This document shows positions 8,935-17,435 of a stretch of 64,000 nucleotides of DNA, piece by piece. Position numbers and translations under genes: made by a program. Every line of letters begins with the position of its first letter. Positions within the stretch are counted from its first letter, which is position 1. Under the pieces are notes generated by a model. That model was not told the DNA's origin. It did not search any database and saw only the letters and a program-made list of their open reading frames with translations. The stretch is from an uncultured Roseobacter sp. (lineage in GTDB: Bacteria > Pseudomonadota > Alphaproteobacteria > Rhodobacterales > Rhodobacteraceae): positions 1-64,000 of the forward strand of contig CANMWT010000011.1 in NCBI GenBank assembly GCA_947501635.1. Direction: 5' to 3'.

Positions 8935-9357
8935 GTGCCAGACACCCCCGCCCATTCCTTCTCCGCACAGGATTGTCTTGTTGCGCTGATGATAACCGTC
9001 TCCGCCTCCGACGAAGACATCCGCACTGCCGAGTTGGTCAAGATCGAGGCCTGCCTCCAGCTTTTGCCGATCTTCTCGGACTATGATCCGGACCGGCTCA
9101 CCCACGTCACGCAAGCCGTGTTCGACCTGCTCGAACAAGAAGACGGGCTTGATGCGCTGTTTGGTCTGATCCGCGAAGGGCTGCCCGAGCGGCTTTATGA
9201 AACCGGCTACGCACTGGCCTGTGACGTGGCCGCCGCCGACGGTACATTGGGCGAAGCCGAACTGCGCCTGCTGGAAGAAATACGTTACGAACTGGCCCTC
9301 GACCGCCTGCACGCCGCCGCGATCGAGCGGGGCGCGCGGGCGCGGCACCTCACATAA
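8935..9357 (+). CDS. TerB-family (tellurite resistance B-like) protein
   Basis: About 140 residues, all helical, matching the TerB/DjlA-N-like domain: a DCLVALMITVSASDEDI helix, a DGLDALFGLIREGLP segment, and ALACDVAAADGTLGEAE followed by LRLLEEIRYEL, where the acidic residues form the family's metal-site motif. The GTG at 8935 fits homologous N-termini (a short pre-helix then FSAQDC), but an ATG at 8884 in the same frame cannot be excluded since neither has a good ribosome-binding site. Likely a cytosolic metal- or membrane-stress sensor; function not established. Confidence 0.75.
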   Translation: MPDTPAHSFSAQDCLVALMITVSASDEDIRTAELVKIEACLQLLPIFSDYDPDRLTHVTQAVFDLLEQEDGLDALFGLIREGLPERLYETGYALACDVAAADGTLGEAELRLLEEIRYELALDRLHAAAIERGARARHLT

Positions 9358-9362
9358 ATGCT

Positions 9363-9383
9363 GCGCGCGGGCATACCGCGCGC
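9363..9383. terminator. Bidirectional hairpin between converging genes
   Basis: An eight-base perfect stem (GCGCGCGG / CCGCGCGC) with a five-base loop occupies the gap between the TerB-like and dacB stop codons. No long U-tract follows on either strand, so it may stall both transcripts only partly. Confidence 0.5.
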
Positions 9384-10868
9384 TTATCCCTGTCCGGTGT
9401 CGTACACAGCACCCCAGCGCATGATAAGCTTGCGCTGCAAACGCCGCGCGCGGGTCGCATAGCTGCGACCGCCGGGCGGGCGCTCGCGCGCTTCGCGCGG
9501 GATTGTGGCGCGCTTGGCCTCATCCGCGGCAAAGACTGCAAACACCAGATCCCGCCCATTGGGCGCGGTGATATAGCCTGCCAGCCCCGACACGAAATTC
9601 AGCGTCCCGGTCTTGGCCTGTGCCTCCACCGGATGGTTATTGACCGGCCTGCCCTGCCCGTCCAGCAGCTTGACCGGCTTGAGAAGCGGGCGCAGCAAAT
9701 CCGCTTGCCCCGCAGCACTCAGTCCCCGCGCCATGTCCTGCGCGGTAACACGGCTCAGGCCACCCAGCCCCGAATGGTCCACAAACCCGGGTCTCTGCAT
9801 GCCCAACGCCGATACGGCCCAGCGGTTCATCTCTGCCGCCGAAGCGGCAAGGCTGCCAACCCGACCCACCCGCGCATAAGTCGCCGCAAGGCCCACCATC
9901 TCGGCAATCAGGTTGTTTGAGTATTTGAGCATGGCCTGCAGCACCTCGGCCAAGGGGGCGCTTTCGATTTCCGCGATCACCTCCCCCGCAGGCAGAGCAT
10001 CCAGCAGACGCGGCGGCCACAGTACAATCCCATGCGACCGTGCCAAAGTGGCAAAGACATCACCCGCATACAGCCCCGGCCGCCGCACGGGCAGCCAACG
10101 CGCGCCCTCACGGCCCAGCGCTCCGTTTGCAACGGTCCAGTCGTCGCGCCCGTCCGCGCCGCTGTAAGTATAGATCGGCGCACGGCGCTCGACGATCTTC
10201 ATACGCGCAATCTCGACCTCGGGGCGGTAGCGTCCGGCCCGCGCATCCATCGTGACAGCATAGCCGCTGCCGGCGCGTCGCCACTCAAAATGTACCCTGT
10301 TAAAGTTCAGTGCAATACCCGTCACCGCGGGGCTGTAGCCCACATGATCGGGTTGTTCGGGGTCGATCGAAGGCACAGAGACAATGGGCCCCTCGTATAC
10401 ACGGAACCCCCCACGCACCTCGCGAATGCCGGCGGCCTTCACCTGCGCGGCCAGCGCGGCCAGTGCCCGTGTGTCGGTCGTGGGATCACAGCCGCCAACC
10501 AGCACCAAATCACCCTGCACCACGCCATCGACAATACCGCCGGTTGCAATCACACGGGTCTTGAAGCGGTGCGCGCGGCCCAGCACATCCAATGCGTAAA
10601 GGGCGGTAATCGCCTTGGTCACACTCGCGGGCGCAATCCCGCGATCCGCCCCGCGTGCCTCCAGAATGTCACCGCTGCCCGCATCTGCCACCGCAAAGAC
10701 AACATCGCCGGGCAGCTTGGCTGCGCGCACCAGGGATTCCGCCGCCGGCGCTGAGAGCGGCCCGCGCCCGGCAGGCGGACGCCGCGACACAGCCGGCGCG
10801 TCCGCCCATACAGGGGTCGCGGCCGTGGCCAGCATCAGCTCCAGCAGTCTGCGGCGTGTAAACTTCAT
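9384..10868 (-). CDS. dacB: D-alanyl-D-alanine carboxypeptidase / endopeptidase, peptidase S13 (PBP4-type)
   Basis: A 494-residue penicillin-binding protein of the S13 family. The active-site tetrad SVTK is at residues 82-85, the SxN motif is in YSNNLIAEM, and KTG is in AKTGTLNFVSG. The N-terminus (TRRRLLELMLATAATPVWA) is a signal peptide with a twin-arginine look. The enzyme trims peptidoglycan stem peptides or cuts cross-links in the periplasm. A large insert between SVTK and SNN is normal for PBP4. It lies 86 bases downstream of nadD on the same strand. Confidence 0.93.
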   Translation of the reverse strand: MKFTRRRLLELMLATAATPVWADAPAVSRRPPAGRGPLSAPAAESLVRAAKLPGDVVFAVADAGSGDILEARGADRGIAPASVTKAITALYALDVLGRAHRFKTRVIATGGIVDGVVQGDLVLVGGCDPTTDTRALAALAAQVKAAGIREVRGGFRVYEGPIVSVPSIDPEQPDHVGYSPAVTGIALNFNRVHFEWRRAGSGYAVTMDARAGRYRPEVEIARMKIVERRAPIYTYSGADGRDDWTVANGALGREGARWLPVRRPGLYAGDVFATLARSHGIVLWPPRLLDALPAGEVIAEIESAPLAEVLQAMLKYSNNLIAEMVGLAATYARVGRVGSLAASAAEMNRWAVSALGMQRPGFVDHSGLGGLSRVTAQDMARGLSAAGQADLLRPLLKPVKLLDGQGRPVNNHPVEAQAKTGTLNFVSGLAGYITAPNGRDLVFAVFAADEAKRATIPREARERPPGGRSYATRARRLQRKLIMRWGAVYDTGQG

Positions 10869-10954
10869 GCTCGGATCCTCACCTATGCGCGAATCTTAGC
10901 CCCAGCACCACTACAGAAACAACAGCCCTTCCAGTCACATTTTCGATCAAGTGT

Positions 10955-11569
10955 TCAGAAGCCACACTCGCGTGACCAGTCTCCGGCTGACCGGATCCCC
11001 GAAGAAGACACATCCAGCATCGGCACATTCACAAAAGACCACGCCGGTGCCTCGGCGCGCCCCAAAAGCTGCGCGGCGCGTCCCGAAATCCGATACTGTG
11101 CAAAAACCTTGGCCGCAGGGCTCATCCGTGCGGAAATCCTGTCACCCGGGCGCGCAATGACCCCCAGCGGCACGCTTTGTGCAATCTGCCGCCAGTGCTG
11201 CCAACGGTGGAACTGCGCCAGATTATCCGCCCCCATCAGCCAGACGAACCGGACGCCGGGATAGATCGCCCTCAGTTGACTCAGCGTTTCGGCGGTGTAC
11301 CGCGTACCAAGGCGCGCCTCAACGTCGGTGACCGCGACGCGCGAGTGCCGCATCACGCTCCGCGCCCGCGCCATCCGCTGCGCCAGTGGGGCCGGCCCTT
11401 CAGGCTTTAGCGGGTTGCCCGGGGTGACCAGCCACCACACGCGGTCAAGTCCAAACCGTTTGAGTGCCTCAAGCGTGATATGCACATGCCCCTGATGCGC
11501 CGGATCGAACGATCCGCCCAAAAGGCCGATAACCTCGCCTTGTCGCGCAATGGGAAATCCCTGCCGCAC
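10955..11569 (-). CDS. nadD: Nicotinate-nucleotide adenylyltransferase
   Basis: A 204-residue enzyme that makes deamido-NAD from nicotinate mononucleotide and ATP in NAD biosynthesis. The nucleotidyltransferase signature [11 protein letters not shown] holds the HxGH-like His25 and His28, and the C-terminal SSSGIR element matches the ATP-phosphate site. The open frame runs to 11704 but would overlap the MOSC gene; the GTG at 11569 has GGGGAGG five bases upstream and gives the typical MRQGFP start. The last enzyme of the pathway, nadE, lies at 34-36 kb. Confidence 0.93.
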   Translation of the reverse strand: MRQGFPIARQGEVIGLLGGSFDPAHQGHVHITLEALKRFGLDRVWWLVTPGNPLKPEGPAPLAQRMARARSVMRHSRVAVTDVEARLGTRYTAETLSQLRAIYPGVRFVWLMGADNLAQFHRWQHWRQIAQSVPLGVIARPGDRISARMSPAAKVFAQYRISGRAAQLLGRAEAPAWSFVNVPMLDVSSSGIRSAGDWSRECGF

Positions 11570-11616
11570 TTTGCCTCCCCGGCTGACCGCTTGTCGCCCG
11601 TCTGTAACAACAGCGC

Positions 11617-12111
11617 CTACAAAGAGCCCTGCTCTTCCGTTGTCAATGGCGCGACGGCATCGCCCAGCCGCACCAGCCCGGGCTGGGCCACCCGCGCGCA
11701 CCATCCGCCATGACCACGCATGGCCGAATACCCGCCCGGCCCAAAGGCCTCTTCCATCCGGCTGCAGGGCGCGCAGATGCTCGTGATCTCCAGCACCGCC
11801 GACCCCAGCCGGACCTGCCGCCCCTTCAGCGCCGCAAGGTTCAGCCCCGAGACAAGGATGTTGCGCCGCACCTGTGCAGCGGCAACAGGCCCCCGCCCCA
11901 GAAACGACCCGATCACCGACAAATGCTCCGCCTGCATCAGGGTTACCGCCCGCTTGTCAGACGACCCGTGATCGCCCTTGAGGCCCCGCGCCTCCACGGC
12001 CACCTCCTCCACGGGCAACAGGGCCGCGCGCCGCATTGGCCGCACCCCGATCCATGTCACCTGACCGGGCTGCGCCACACGTGCAATCAATGCCTTTAAC
12101 GTTTCGGCCAT
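11617..12111 (-). CDS. MOSC domain-containing protein
   Basis: A 164-residue stand-alone MOSC domain. Seen are [44 protein letters not shown] and the conserved cysteine region in [20 protein letters not shown] proteins move sulfur or bind molybdenum cofactor; the Cys in this motif is the expected sulfur carrier or Mo ligand. The start at 12111 is chosen over the frame extension to 12180 by its AGGAAAG site and family length. It lies 47 bases upstream of nadD on the same strand. Confidence 0.88.
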   Translation of the reverse strand: MAETLKALIARVAQPGQVTWIGVRPMRRAALLPVEEVAVEARGLKGDHGSSDKRAVTLMQAEHLSVIGSFLGRGPVAAAQVRRNILVSGLNLAALKGRQVRLGSAVLEITSICAPCSRMEEAFGPGGYSAMRGHGGWCARVAQPGLVRLGDAVAPLTTEEQGSL

Positions 12112-12282
12112 GCGCTCTCTTTCCTGCCGCCCACCACGGCAACTCCACCTCACCATGCCCGCCTGCGCACCGCTTTTCAACGCCGTCCGCCAAACTGCCT
12201 TCGCCGATCACGGATTGCAGCGCGCGGCAGGCTTCGCTATCACTCCGCGCAACAGCTGACACCCCGAATCCGGAGCACACAA

Positions 12283-13938
12283 ATGGCCGCTTACCAATAC
12301 GTTTATCACATGTCCGGCGTCTCCAAGACCTACCCCGGCGGCAAAAAATGCTTTGAAAACATCCACCTCAACTTCCTGCCCGGTGTGAAAATCGGCGTTG
12401 TTGGCGTCAACGGCGCGGGTAAATCCACCCTGATGAAGATCATGGCCGGTCTCGACACGGAGTTTCAGGGCGAAGCCTGGCATGCCGAAGGTGCCACAGT
12501 GGGCTACCTGCCGCAGGAACCCAAACTCGACCCGGCCCTCACCGTGCGCGAAAACGTCATGCTGGCCGTCGCTGACAAAAAGGCAATCCTCGACCGCTAC
12601 AACGACCTGGCGATGAACTACTCGGACGAAACCGCCGACGAGATGGCACAACTGCAAGACCAGATCGACGCGGAAAACCTCTGGGACCTCGACAGCCAGA
12701 TCGACGTCTCCATGGAAGCACTTCGCTGCCCACCCGATGACGCGGATGTCACCAAACTCTCAGGCGGTGAGGCACGCCGCGTCGCACTGTGCAAACTGCT
12801 GCTCGAAGCGCCCGACATGCTGCTGCTTGACGAGCCTACCAACCACCTCGACGCGGAAACCATCGCATGGTTGCAACAGCACCTGATCGACTACAAGGGT
12901 ACCATCCTGATCGTCACCCACGACCGTTACTTCCTCGACGACATCACCGGCTGGATACTAGAACTGGACCGCGGCCGCGGCATCCCCTACGAGGGCAACT
13001 ACTCCGCCTGGCTGGAACAAAAGGCCAAGCGCCTCGCACAGGAAGCGCGCGAGGACAAATCCCGCCAGAAAACGCTCGAGCGCGAACTGGAATGGATGCG
13101 GCAGGGCGCCAAGGCCCGTCAGGCCAAGTCAAAGGCTCGGATCAACGCCTACAACGAAATGGCAGAGCAGTCCGAGCGCGAAAAACTGTCGCGCGCGCAG
13201 ATCGTCATCCCCAACGGCCAGCGCCTCGGCTCCAAGGTGATCGAGGTCAACGGGCTCTCCAAGCACATGGGCGACAAGCAGCTGATCGAAGGGCTGGACT
13301 TCTCCCTGCCGCCCGGCGGCATCGTCGGCGTGATCGGCCCCAACGGCGCGGGTAAATCCACGCTGTTCAAGATGCTCACAGGGCAGGAAAAGCCCGACGC
13401 TGGCACGATCGAACTAGGTGATACGGTCGATCTTTCCTACGTCGACCAAAGCCGCGACGACCTCAGCGCCGATGACACCGTCTGGGAAGCAATCACCGGT
13501 GGTGCGGAACTCATCGCGCTGGGGGATGCCGAGGTCAACTCGCGCGCCTATTGCTCCTCGTTCAACTTCAAAGGCGGCGACCAGCAGAAAAAAGTGGGCC
13601 TTCTGTCCGGCGGGGAACGCAACCGCGTGCATATGGCGCGCCTGCTCAAATCCGGCGGCAATGTGCTGCTTTTGGACGAGCCGACCAACGATCTGGACGT
13701 CGAAACCCTCCGCGCCCTCGAAGACGCACTGGTCGATTTCGCCGGCTGCGCCGTCGTCATCAGCCACGACCGCTTCTTCCTCGACCGTATCTGTACGCAT
13801 ATTCTGGCCTTCGAAGGCGAAGCCCACGTGGAATGGTTCGAAGGCAACTTCGAGGACTACGAGGAAGACAAAAAGCGCAGGCTGGGCGCAGACGCGCTGG
13901 AGCCCAAGCGCCTGAAGCATAAAAAGTTCGTTCGCTAG
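12283..13938 (+). CDS. ettA: Energy-dependent translational throttle protein EttA (ABC-F)
   Basis: A 551-residue tandem-ATPase ABC-F protein with no membrane segments. Walker A motifs GVNGAGKST and GPNGAGKST begin the two halves, with signatures KLSGGEARRVAL and LLSGGERNRVHM and Walker B LLLDEPTNHLD / LLLDEPTNDLD. The linker between the halves (residues about 240-300, rich in Lys/Arg and Glu) is the P-site-tRNA interaction region. EttA binds the ribosomal E site and gates entry into elongation by the ATP/ADP ratio. GGAG lies seven bases before the ATG. It is divergent from the MOSC gene. Confidence 0.95.
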   Translation: MAAYQYVYHMSGVSKTYPGGKKCFENIHLNFLPGVKIGVVGVNGAGKSTLMKIMAGLDTEFQGEAWHAEGATVGYLPQEPKLDPALTVRENVMLAVADKKAILDRYNDLAMNYSDETADEMAQLQDQIDAENLWDLDSQIDVSMEALRCPPDDADVTKLSGGEARRVALCKLLLEAPDMLLLDEPTNHLDAETIAWLQQHLIDYKGTILIVTHDRYFLDDITGWILELDRGRGIPYEGNYSAWLEQKAKRLAQEAREDKSRQKTLERELEWMRQGAKARQAKSKARINAYNEMAEQSEREKLSRAQIVIPNGQRLGSKVIEVNGLSKHMGDKQLIEGLDFSLPPGGIVGVIGPNGAGKSTLFKMLTGQEKPDAGTIELGDTVDLSYVDQSRDDLSADDTVWEAITGGAELIALGDAEVNSRAYCSSFNFKGGDQQKKVGLLSGGERNRVHMARLLKSGGNVLLLDEPTNDLDVETLRALEDALVDFAGCAVVISHDRFFLDRICTHILAFEGEAHVEWFEGNFEDYEEDKKRRLGADALEPKRLKHKKFVR

Positions 13939-14082
13939 AGTGGGCGCTCTGAGACCAAGCTTGGCTTATATGCGTAATCGTAAATCGTATTTGGGCTGCT
14001 CATGCGGGCAATAGTATTTATTTAGATAATAGTGCAATTTTGCATGCCGAACGGCGTAGCGCGCAAAACAAGTTGCTTAGCC

Positions 14083-15150
14083 TCAGGATTTCATCGCTTC
14101 TTGAACATAGTTAACGAAGTCGCGTGCATCTGAGAAGTAGTTCTTGAAACCGAACCGTACGCTTTCAGGGTCGTCTGCGGCTACCAATACCACATCAACT
14201 TGTTCAGATGCATCACGTTCAAGTCTGAAGTATTCAGCTACGGCCCCACGAAAACTTTTAAAAACCGCCACTTTGGTTTCGCCTGTTTCACTATTGAAGA
14301 TTAGCAGTGTGTTTCGCTCAGCCGGGAAATTTTCATCGTTAGGTTGAATTCCTGCCAAAGTTGAAAGCATTCGATGGCTATCCTCCAAAGACTCAAACTT
14401 TGCTTTAAGATCTGCAGTCGACCACTCGGGTAAACACGATTTTTTTCTTTCAAATTTTCTGGAAAGCAATTCACTGGAAATTTGAAAATACATTAAATAT
14501 TCTTCAGGTGCGTTCGAAAACTTTCCATGGTGTTCGGTATAGTTATCGCAAATTTCGACCGCCGTTGCCCATGCATGTTGAACCTTTGTTCTGTATTGAA
14601 TTTCGATATTCAAGCCATTCCATCGCTCCCCTCCAGCAGCCTTGGATTTCCCTCCCTGTTTAGCACGAAATTCAAAAACATCGTGGATTCCACGATAGCC
14701 AGACGGCTTTGGGTTGGTAACGTAGTCATACGCATCTGCATCCGCACCGTTTGCGACTTTCTTCATTCTTCTTTTGTGCGAAAACCTTGATTTGTTAAAC
14801 TCGCTTCTAAACGAATAGAGTTCGTCTAGACTCTCAAAAACAACACGACAGCCGACTATGTCATGCATGCGCGCAAGCTGCATGTTTGGAAAACGGATTA
14901 ATTTATTCTGAATTGTTTCAAGACGTTTGATCCGTTGGACCGGTGTTCGCACTTCTGACAATTTCGCCCGCCTGCGCAAATTCGCCTGAAAAGTATTTAA
15001 TATATGATTGTGAGAAGCTCTCCAGTTTTCAATTACCTCCAAGTCCTCTGGAGTCGCCCGGTCTGCTGCAAGGTTCGCGCCGGCACGATTGACTCTGCTT
15101 TTCGAACTGTCCGGAAATATTTCTCTTGTGGGCAACGCGCTTTTGTTCAC
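14083..15150 (-). CDS. Stand-alone RelA/SpoT nucleotidyltransferase-domain protein
   Basis: A 355-residue protein with one (p)ppGpp-synthetase-type domain (about residues 40-200) and an unrecognised C-terminal half. Catalytic-site residues of the family are in place: R73/K75, K83/R86, D97 in HDIVGCRVV, Y152 and H156 in GYRGIHDVF, E183, Q185 and R187 in IEIQYRT. There is no hydrolase HD domain, no TGS and no ACT. Synthetase-only proteins make (p)ppGpp/pppApp or pyrophosphorylate tRNA as toxins. The gene is clearly AT-richer than its neighbours. GTG start; a weak AAGG is 11 bases upstream. It could be a small alarmone synthetase or a defence toxin. Confidence 0.85.
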   Translation of the reverse strand: MNKSALPTREIFPDSSKSRVNRAGANLAADRATPEDLEVIENWRASHNHILNTFQANLRRRAKLSEVRTPVQRIKRLETIQNKLIRFPNMQLARMHDIVGCRVVFESLDELYSFRSEFNKSRFSHKRRMKKVANGADADAYDYVTNPKPSGYRGIHDVFEFRAKQGGKSKAAGGERWNGLNIEIQYRTKVQHAWATAVEICDNYTEHHGKFSNAPEEYLMYFQISSELLSRKFERKKSCLPEWSTADLKAKFESLEDSHRMLSTLAGIQPNDENFPAERNTLLIFNSETGETKVAVFKSFRGAVAEYFRLERDASEQVDVVLVAADDPESVRFGFKNYFSDARDFVNYVQEAMKS

Positions 15151-15320
15151 TTGGATTTTCGCCTTGGCGCAGTTCCTGTAAGAGGCTTAGAGTATTCACC
15201 AATAGTTTTTTTGCAAGAAAAAGACCGCGCGCCGGAGACCCTCTTGCAATCGCTCTAGTAGAGTAACTCAAGCCTTAGAAGGTCGATAAACTCGAGGAGA
15301 GTCAAACAATCCTTTAGCGT

Positions 15321-15338
15321 CCATGATGCATATCATGG
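15321..15338. promoter_or_regulatory. Palindrome in the RelA/SpoT-gene upstream region
   Basis: Perfect seven-base inverted arms (CCATGAT / ATCATGG) separated by four bases, about 170 bases upstream of the RelA/SpoT-domain gene start. The form suits a dimeric repressor. No cognate regulator gene is next to it. Confidence 0.35.
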
Positions 15339-15379
15339 GTACCGTGGAGTGTTCAATCACAGGGTGAACTTAGTACCAG

Positions 15380-15598
15380 TCACAGCGCAACACGCTCTTC
15401 CTTCTCTGTCGGGGTCGTGTGGCCATTTCCGTGACGCATGTTAACGTCATTGCCGTTTTCCACGTCAAACGCAACGGTATCCCCCAATGCAAAATCGGTT
15501 GGCGCTTCGCTGGTCGGAGAATACAGGTATTTGCGTCGCTTTTCAGCGACCCACACGATAAAAGCATTATCGATCTTTTGCGTCAGAACACCAACCAT
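15380..15598 (-). CDS. Small OB-fold / cold-shock-like protein, hypothetical
   Basis: A 72-residue protein starting at ATG 15598 with GGAGAGG close upstream. Its outline (GVLTQKIDNAFIVWVAEKR, then KYLYSP, then ALGDTVAFDVENGND) resembles a cold-shock domain: the GDxVxFDVExGxD stretch matches the last strands, but the aromatic RNP1/RNP2 motifs are not conserved. It sits in the same AT-rich pocket and on the same strand as the RelA/SpoT-domain gene, 229 bases upstream of it. Whether the two work together is unknown. Confidence 0.55.
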   Translation of the reverse strand: MVGVLTQKIDNAFIVWVAEKRRKYLYSPTSEAPTDFALGDTVAFDVENGNDVNMRHGNGHTTPTEKEERVAL

Positions 15599-16176
15599 GC
15601 AAACCTCTCCATCACACAACCACCAAGGGTGGCCGCCCGACCACTCAAACACCAAAAAACACAAAAGCCAAAGCGAGAAATACTTCGTCTCTGTGTATCG
15701 CAACACCTGTGGTCATGCCCGGAAAAAAGGCTAATACCTAATAAATTGCAAATCTGCAGGCCTGACACGGCGTGTCCTTTGCCGTCAGATACCGACCGTT
15801 CCCTGCGTCATGGGCGTACGATAAACCATAAAACTACAATAAAAACACAGATCTGGCCACGACCCTGTCGCAGGTGCCCGTGCCTGCTGCCGGCGAACGT
15901 AGGCGGCCATGCTCATTGCGGCGCCGCAGCATCGTACCCTCCCAAACCGCACCCGCCCTGATGCCTGACCTTTGCTACCAATCCCGCGCACCGGGGCCCA
16001 TCCCGGGTATTTGCGCGCCTTCTTCTCCATCTCCACCAGCGCTGCGCGGCGTGTCATCAGCGCCTGTTCCCCTGCAGCAGCCCCGCCATCTTCAGCGCCA
16101 GCCATCTCGCGTCTTTTCGCTCGCGCTGCGCCGCCCAGATGGTAAGATCGGGCCAGCACATCTCAGCGGAGCCCTC
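15599..16176. other. Intergenic region with no convincing gene
   Basis: About 580 bases between the small OB-like gene and the lipocalin gene. The left part (to about 15850) is AT-rich like the pocket before it. The right part is GC-rich and holds a minus-strand open frame (15785-16159) plus an adjacent frame whose peptides (for example KDARWLALKMAG and VEMEKKARKYPGW) look coding-like but sit in two different frames. I see no RNA gene. Confidence 0.4.
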
Positions 16177-16698
16177 ATGCGACTTGTCCTTGCCTTCCTC
16201 GCCCTCGCCCTGATGACCGCCTGCGGCACCGTCTACCGCGACACCGCGACACCCATCGCCGCACAGGCCGATTTTGACCCGACACGCTACCTTGGCACAT
16301 GGTATGAAATCGCGCGCTACCCCGTCCGCTTTCAGGAAGGATGCACTGCCACCACTGCAACATACGGGCTGATCGACGATGATACGGTCTCGGTGCTCAA
16401 CCGCTGTCGCGACGGCTCGCCCCAAGGCCACGAACGGCAGATCAGCGGCCGGGCCGCCATTGAAGGCCCCGGGCAGTTGCGGGTGTCCTTTTCATCGGTC
16501 CCTTTTGTGCGGGCACCCTACTGGGTGCTCTGGGTCGATACCGATTACCAAACCGCCGTCGTCGGTGTACCCAGTGGCAAGGCCGGCTGGATACTCGCCC
16601 GGACCCCGCAGATCAGCGACGCCACCCGCACCGAGGCCGAAGCCATTCTGACCGCCAACGGCTATGACCCTGCCGCCCTGATCGACGTGGCGCATTAA
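16177..16698 (+). CDS. Lipocalin family lipoprotein (Blc-like)
   Basis: A 173-residue bacterial lipocalin. The N-terminus (MRLVLAFLALALMTACG) is a lipoprotein signal with the lipidated Cys at 16. The lipocalin signature is FDPTRYLGTWYEIARYP, followed by FQEGCTATTATYGL and the C-terminal strand YWVLWVDTDYQTAVVGVP with GWILARTP. It is expected to be anchored in the outer membrane and to bind lipids or small hydrophobic molecules. The reading frame extends upstream to 15874, but the ATG at 16177 has GGAG and starts the lipoprotein signal. Confidence 0.92.
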   Translation: MRLVLAFLALALMTACGTVYRDTATPIAAQADFDPTRYLGTWYEIARYPVRFQEGCTATTATYGLIDDDTVSVLNRCRDGSPQGHERQISGRAAIEGPGQLRVSFSSVPFVRAPYWVLWVDTDYQTAVVGVPSGKAGWILARTPQISDATRTEAEAILTANGYDPAALIDVAH

Positions 16699-16707
16699 CC
16701 AAAGCCG

Positions 16708-17181
16708 TCATACCAAAGCGCCTAACCACAGACCCAGACCAAAGACCGTATGCGCCACAAGGCCCAAAGCTCTTGTTTTCATGGGGTTGGCCGTCTTGGA
16801 GGCCGCAACACCCAACCCCAGACCGGGTTGCAACAGAAACCAGCCAAAGCCCAGCATGAGGATCGAAAAAACCCAGGCAGGCAGAAAACTGGGCGCGGCC
16901 AGCCACGCAGGGCCCATCAAAAACACAAGGGCGACCCCATAGATCACACCAACCGCATAGTGAAACGCCCACCCCAGCCGCAGCTCTTCCGCCACTGGCG
17001 CAGCGGCACTGATGTCGTCATGAAACAACCGCCAACGCGGCAAATGCCCCACCCATCGCCCGACCATCGCCCAGTTCGGTTGCGGCACACCCGCCGCGCG
17101 GCGCAGCAGGATCGCCCAGGCATCCATCATCGCGGTCGCCACCAGCCCCATTACGACGCCGGCTCCTATCAGGTCTGTCAT
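16708..17181 (-). CDS. DUF2938-like integral membrane protein
   Basis: A 157-residue protein with about four membrane helices: residues 4-22, a central YAVGVIYGVALVFLMG, FSILMLGFGWFLLQPGLG, and AHTVFGLGLWLGAL at the end. The order of segments and the motif HDDISAAAPVAEE between helices match DUF2938. Function unknown. The ATG at 17181 has AGAGGGG upstream; the open frame to 17301 is not used because it crosses the terminator at 17255-17282. It converges on the lipocalin gene with nine bases between. Confidence 0.75.
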   Translation of the reverse strand: MTDLIGAGVVMGLVATAMMDAWAILLRRAAGVPQPNWAMVGRWVGHLPRWRLFHDDISAAAPVAEELRLGWAFHYAVGVIYGVALVFLMGPAWLAAPSFLPAWVFSILMLGFGWFLLQPGLGLGVAASKTANPMKTRALGLVAHTVFGLGLWLGALV

Positions 17182-17254
17182 AGGTCCCCTCTTTCTCTCA
17201 TCCTTCCTGCCAGCACCGCGGCGCAAAGGCCACCCTGTCCCGGCGGACAGACAT

Positions 17255-17282
17255 AAAAAAACGGGTCGGACGAACCGACCCG
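17255..17282 (-). terminator. Intrinsic terminator upstream of the DUF2938-like gene
   Basis: On the minus strand an eight-base stem (CGGGTCGG / CCGACCCG, five-base loop) is followed by seven U. It is a strong intrinsic terminator, 73 bases before the start of the DUF2938-like gene and in its direction, with no protein gene ending at it. Confidence 0.8.
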
Positions 17283-17419
17283 CTGAAGTGGGATAAGACA
17301 TCGCTGAGGAAGAGAATAGCGAGCCCCTAGCATGAACAAATGACCTTCAGCGCTACCCTGACGCAGCGCCTTTGGAGGTAAGTCCAACGCCAATCGGAAC
17401 ACACAAATCGCCTCGCGTA
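17283..17419 (-). ncRNA. Candidate small RNA or terminator-controlled leader
   Basis: The minus strand between the CRP-like palindrome and the intrinsic terminator has no protein gene. Something must be transcribed for the terminator to have a purpose: either a free small RNA of roughly 130-160 nt or a 5' leader regulating the downstream gene by attenuation. A hairpin with GCGCT/AGCGC arms lies inside. No known riboswitch consensus was recognised. The 5' end is a guess. Confidence 0.4.
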
Positions 17420-17435
17420 TGTGATCTTGTTCACA
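17420..17435. promoter_or_regulatory. CRP-family palindromic binding site
   Basis: TGTGA-N6-TCACA, a perfect match to the classical CRP/FNR-superfamily consensus. It lies about 98 bases before the GTG of the small membrane protein (plus) and at the 5' side of the possible minus-strand leader, so it could serve either. Confidence 0.45.

Noticed and set aside
15029-15271. An 80-residue minus-strand open frame overlapping the 5' end of the RelA/SpoT gene
   Set aside because: It overlaps the RelA/SpoT coding start by 122 bases in another frame, and its composition looks random; no ribosome-binding site stands out.
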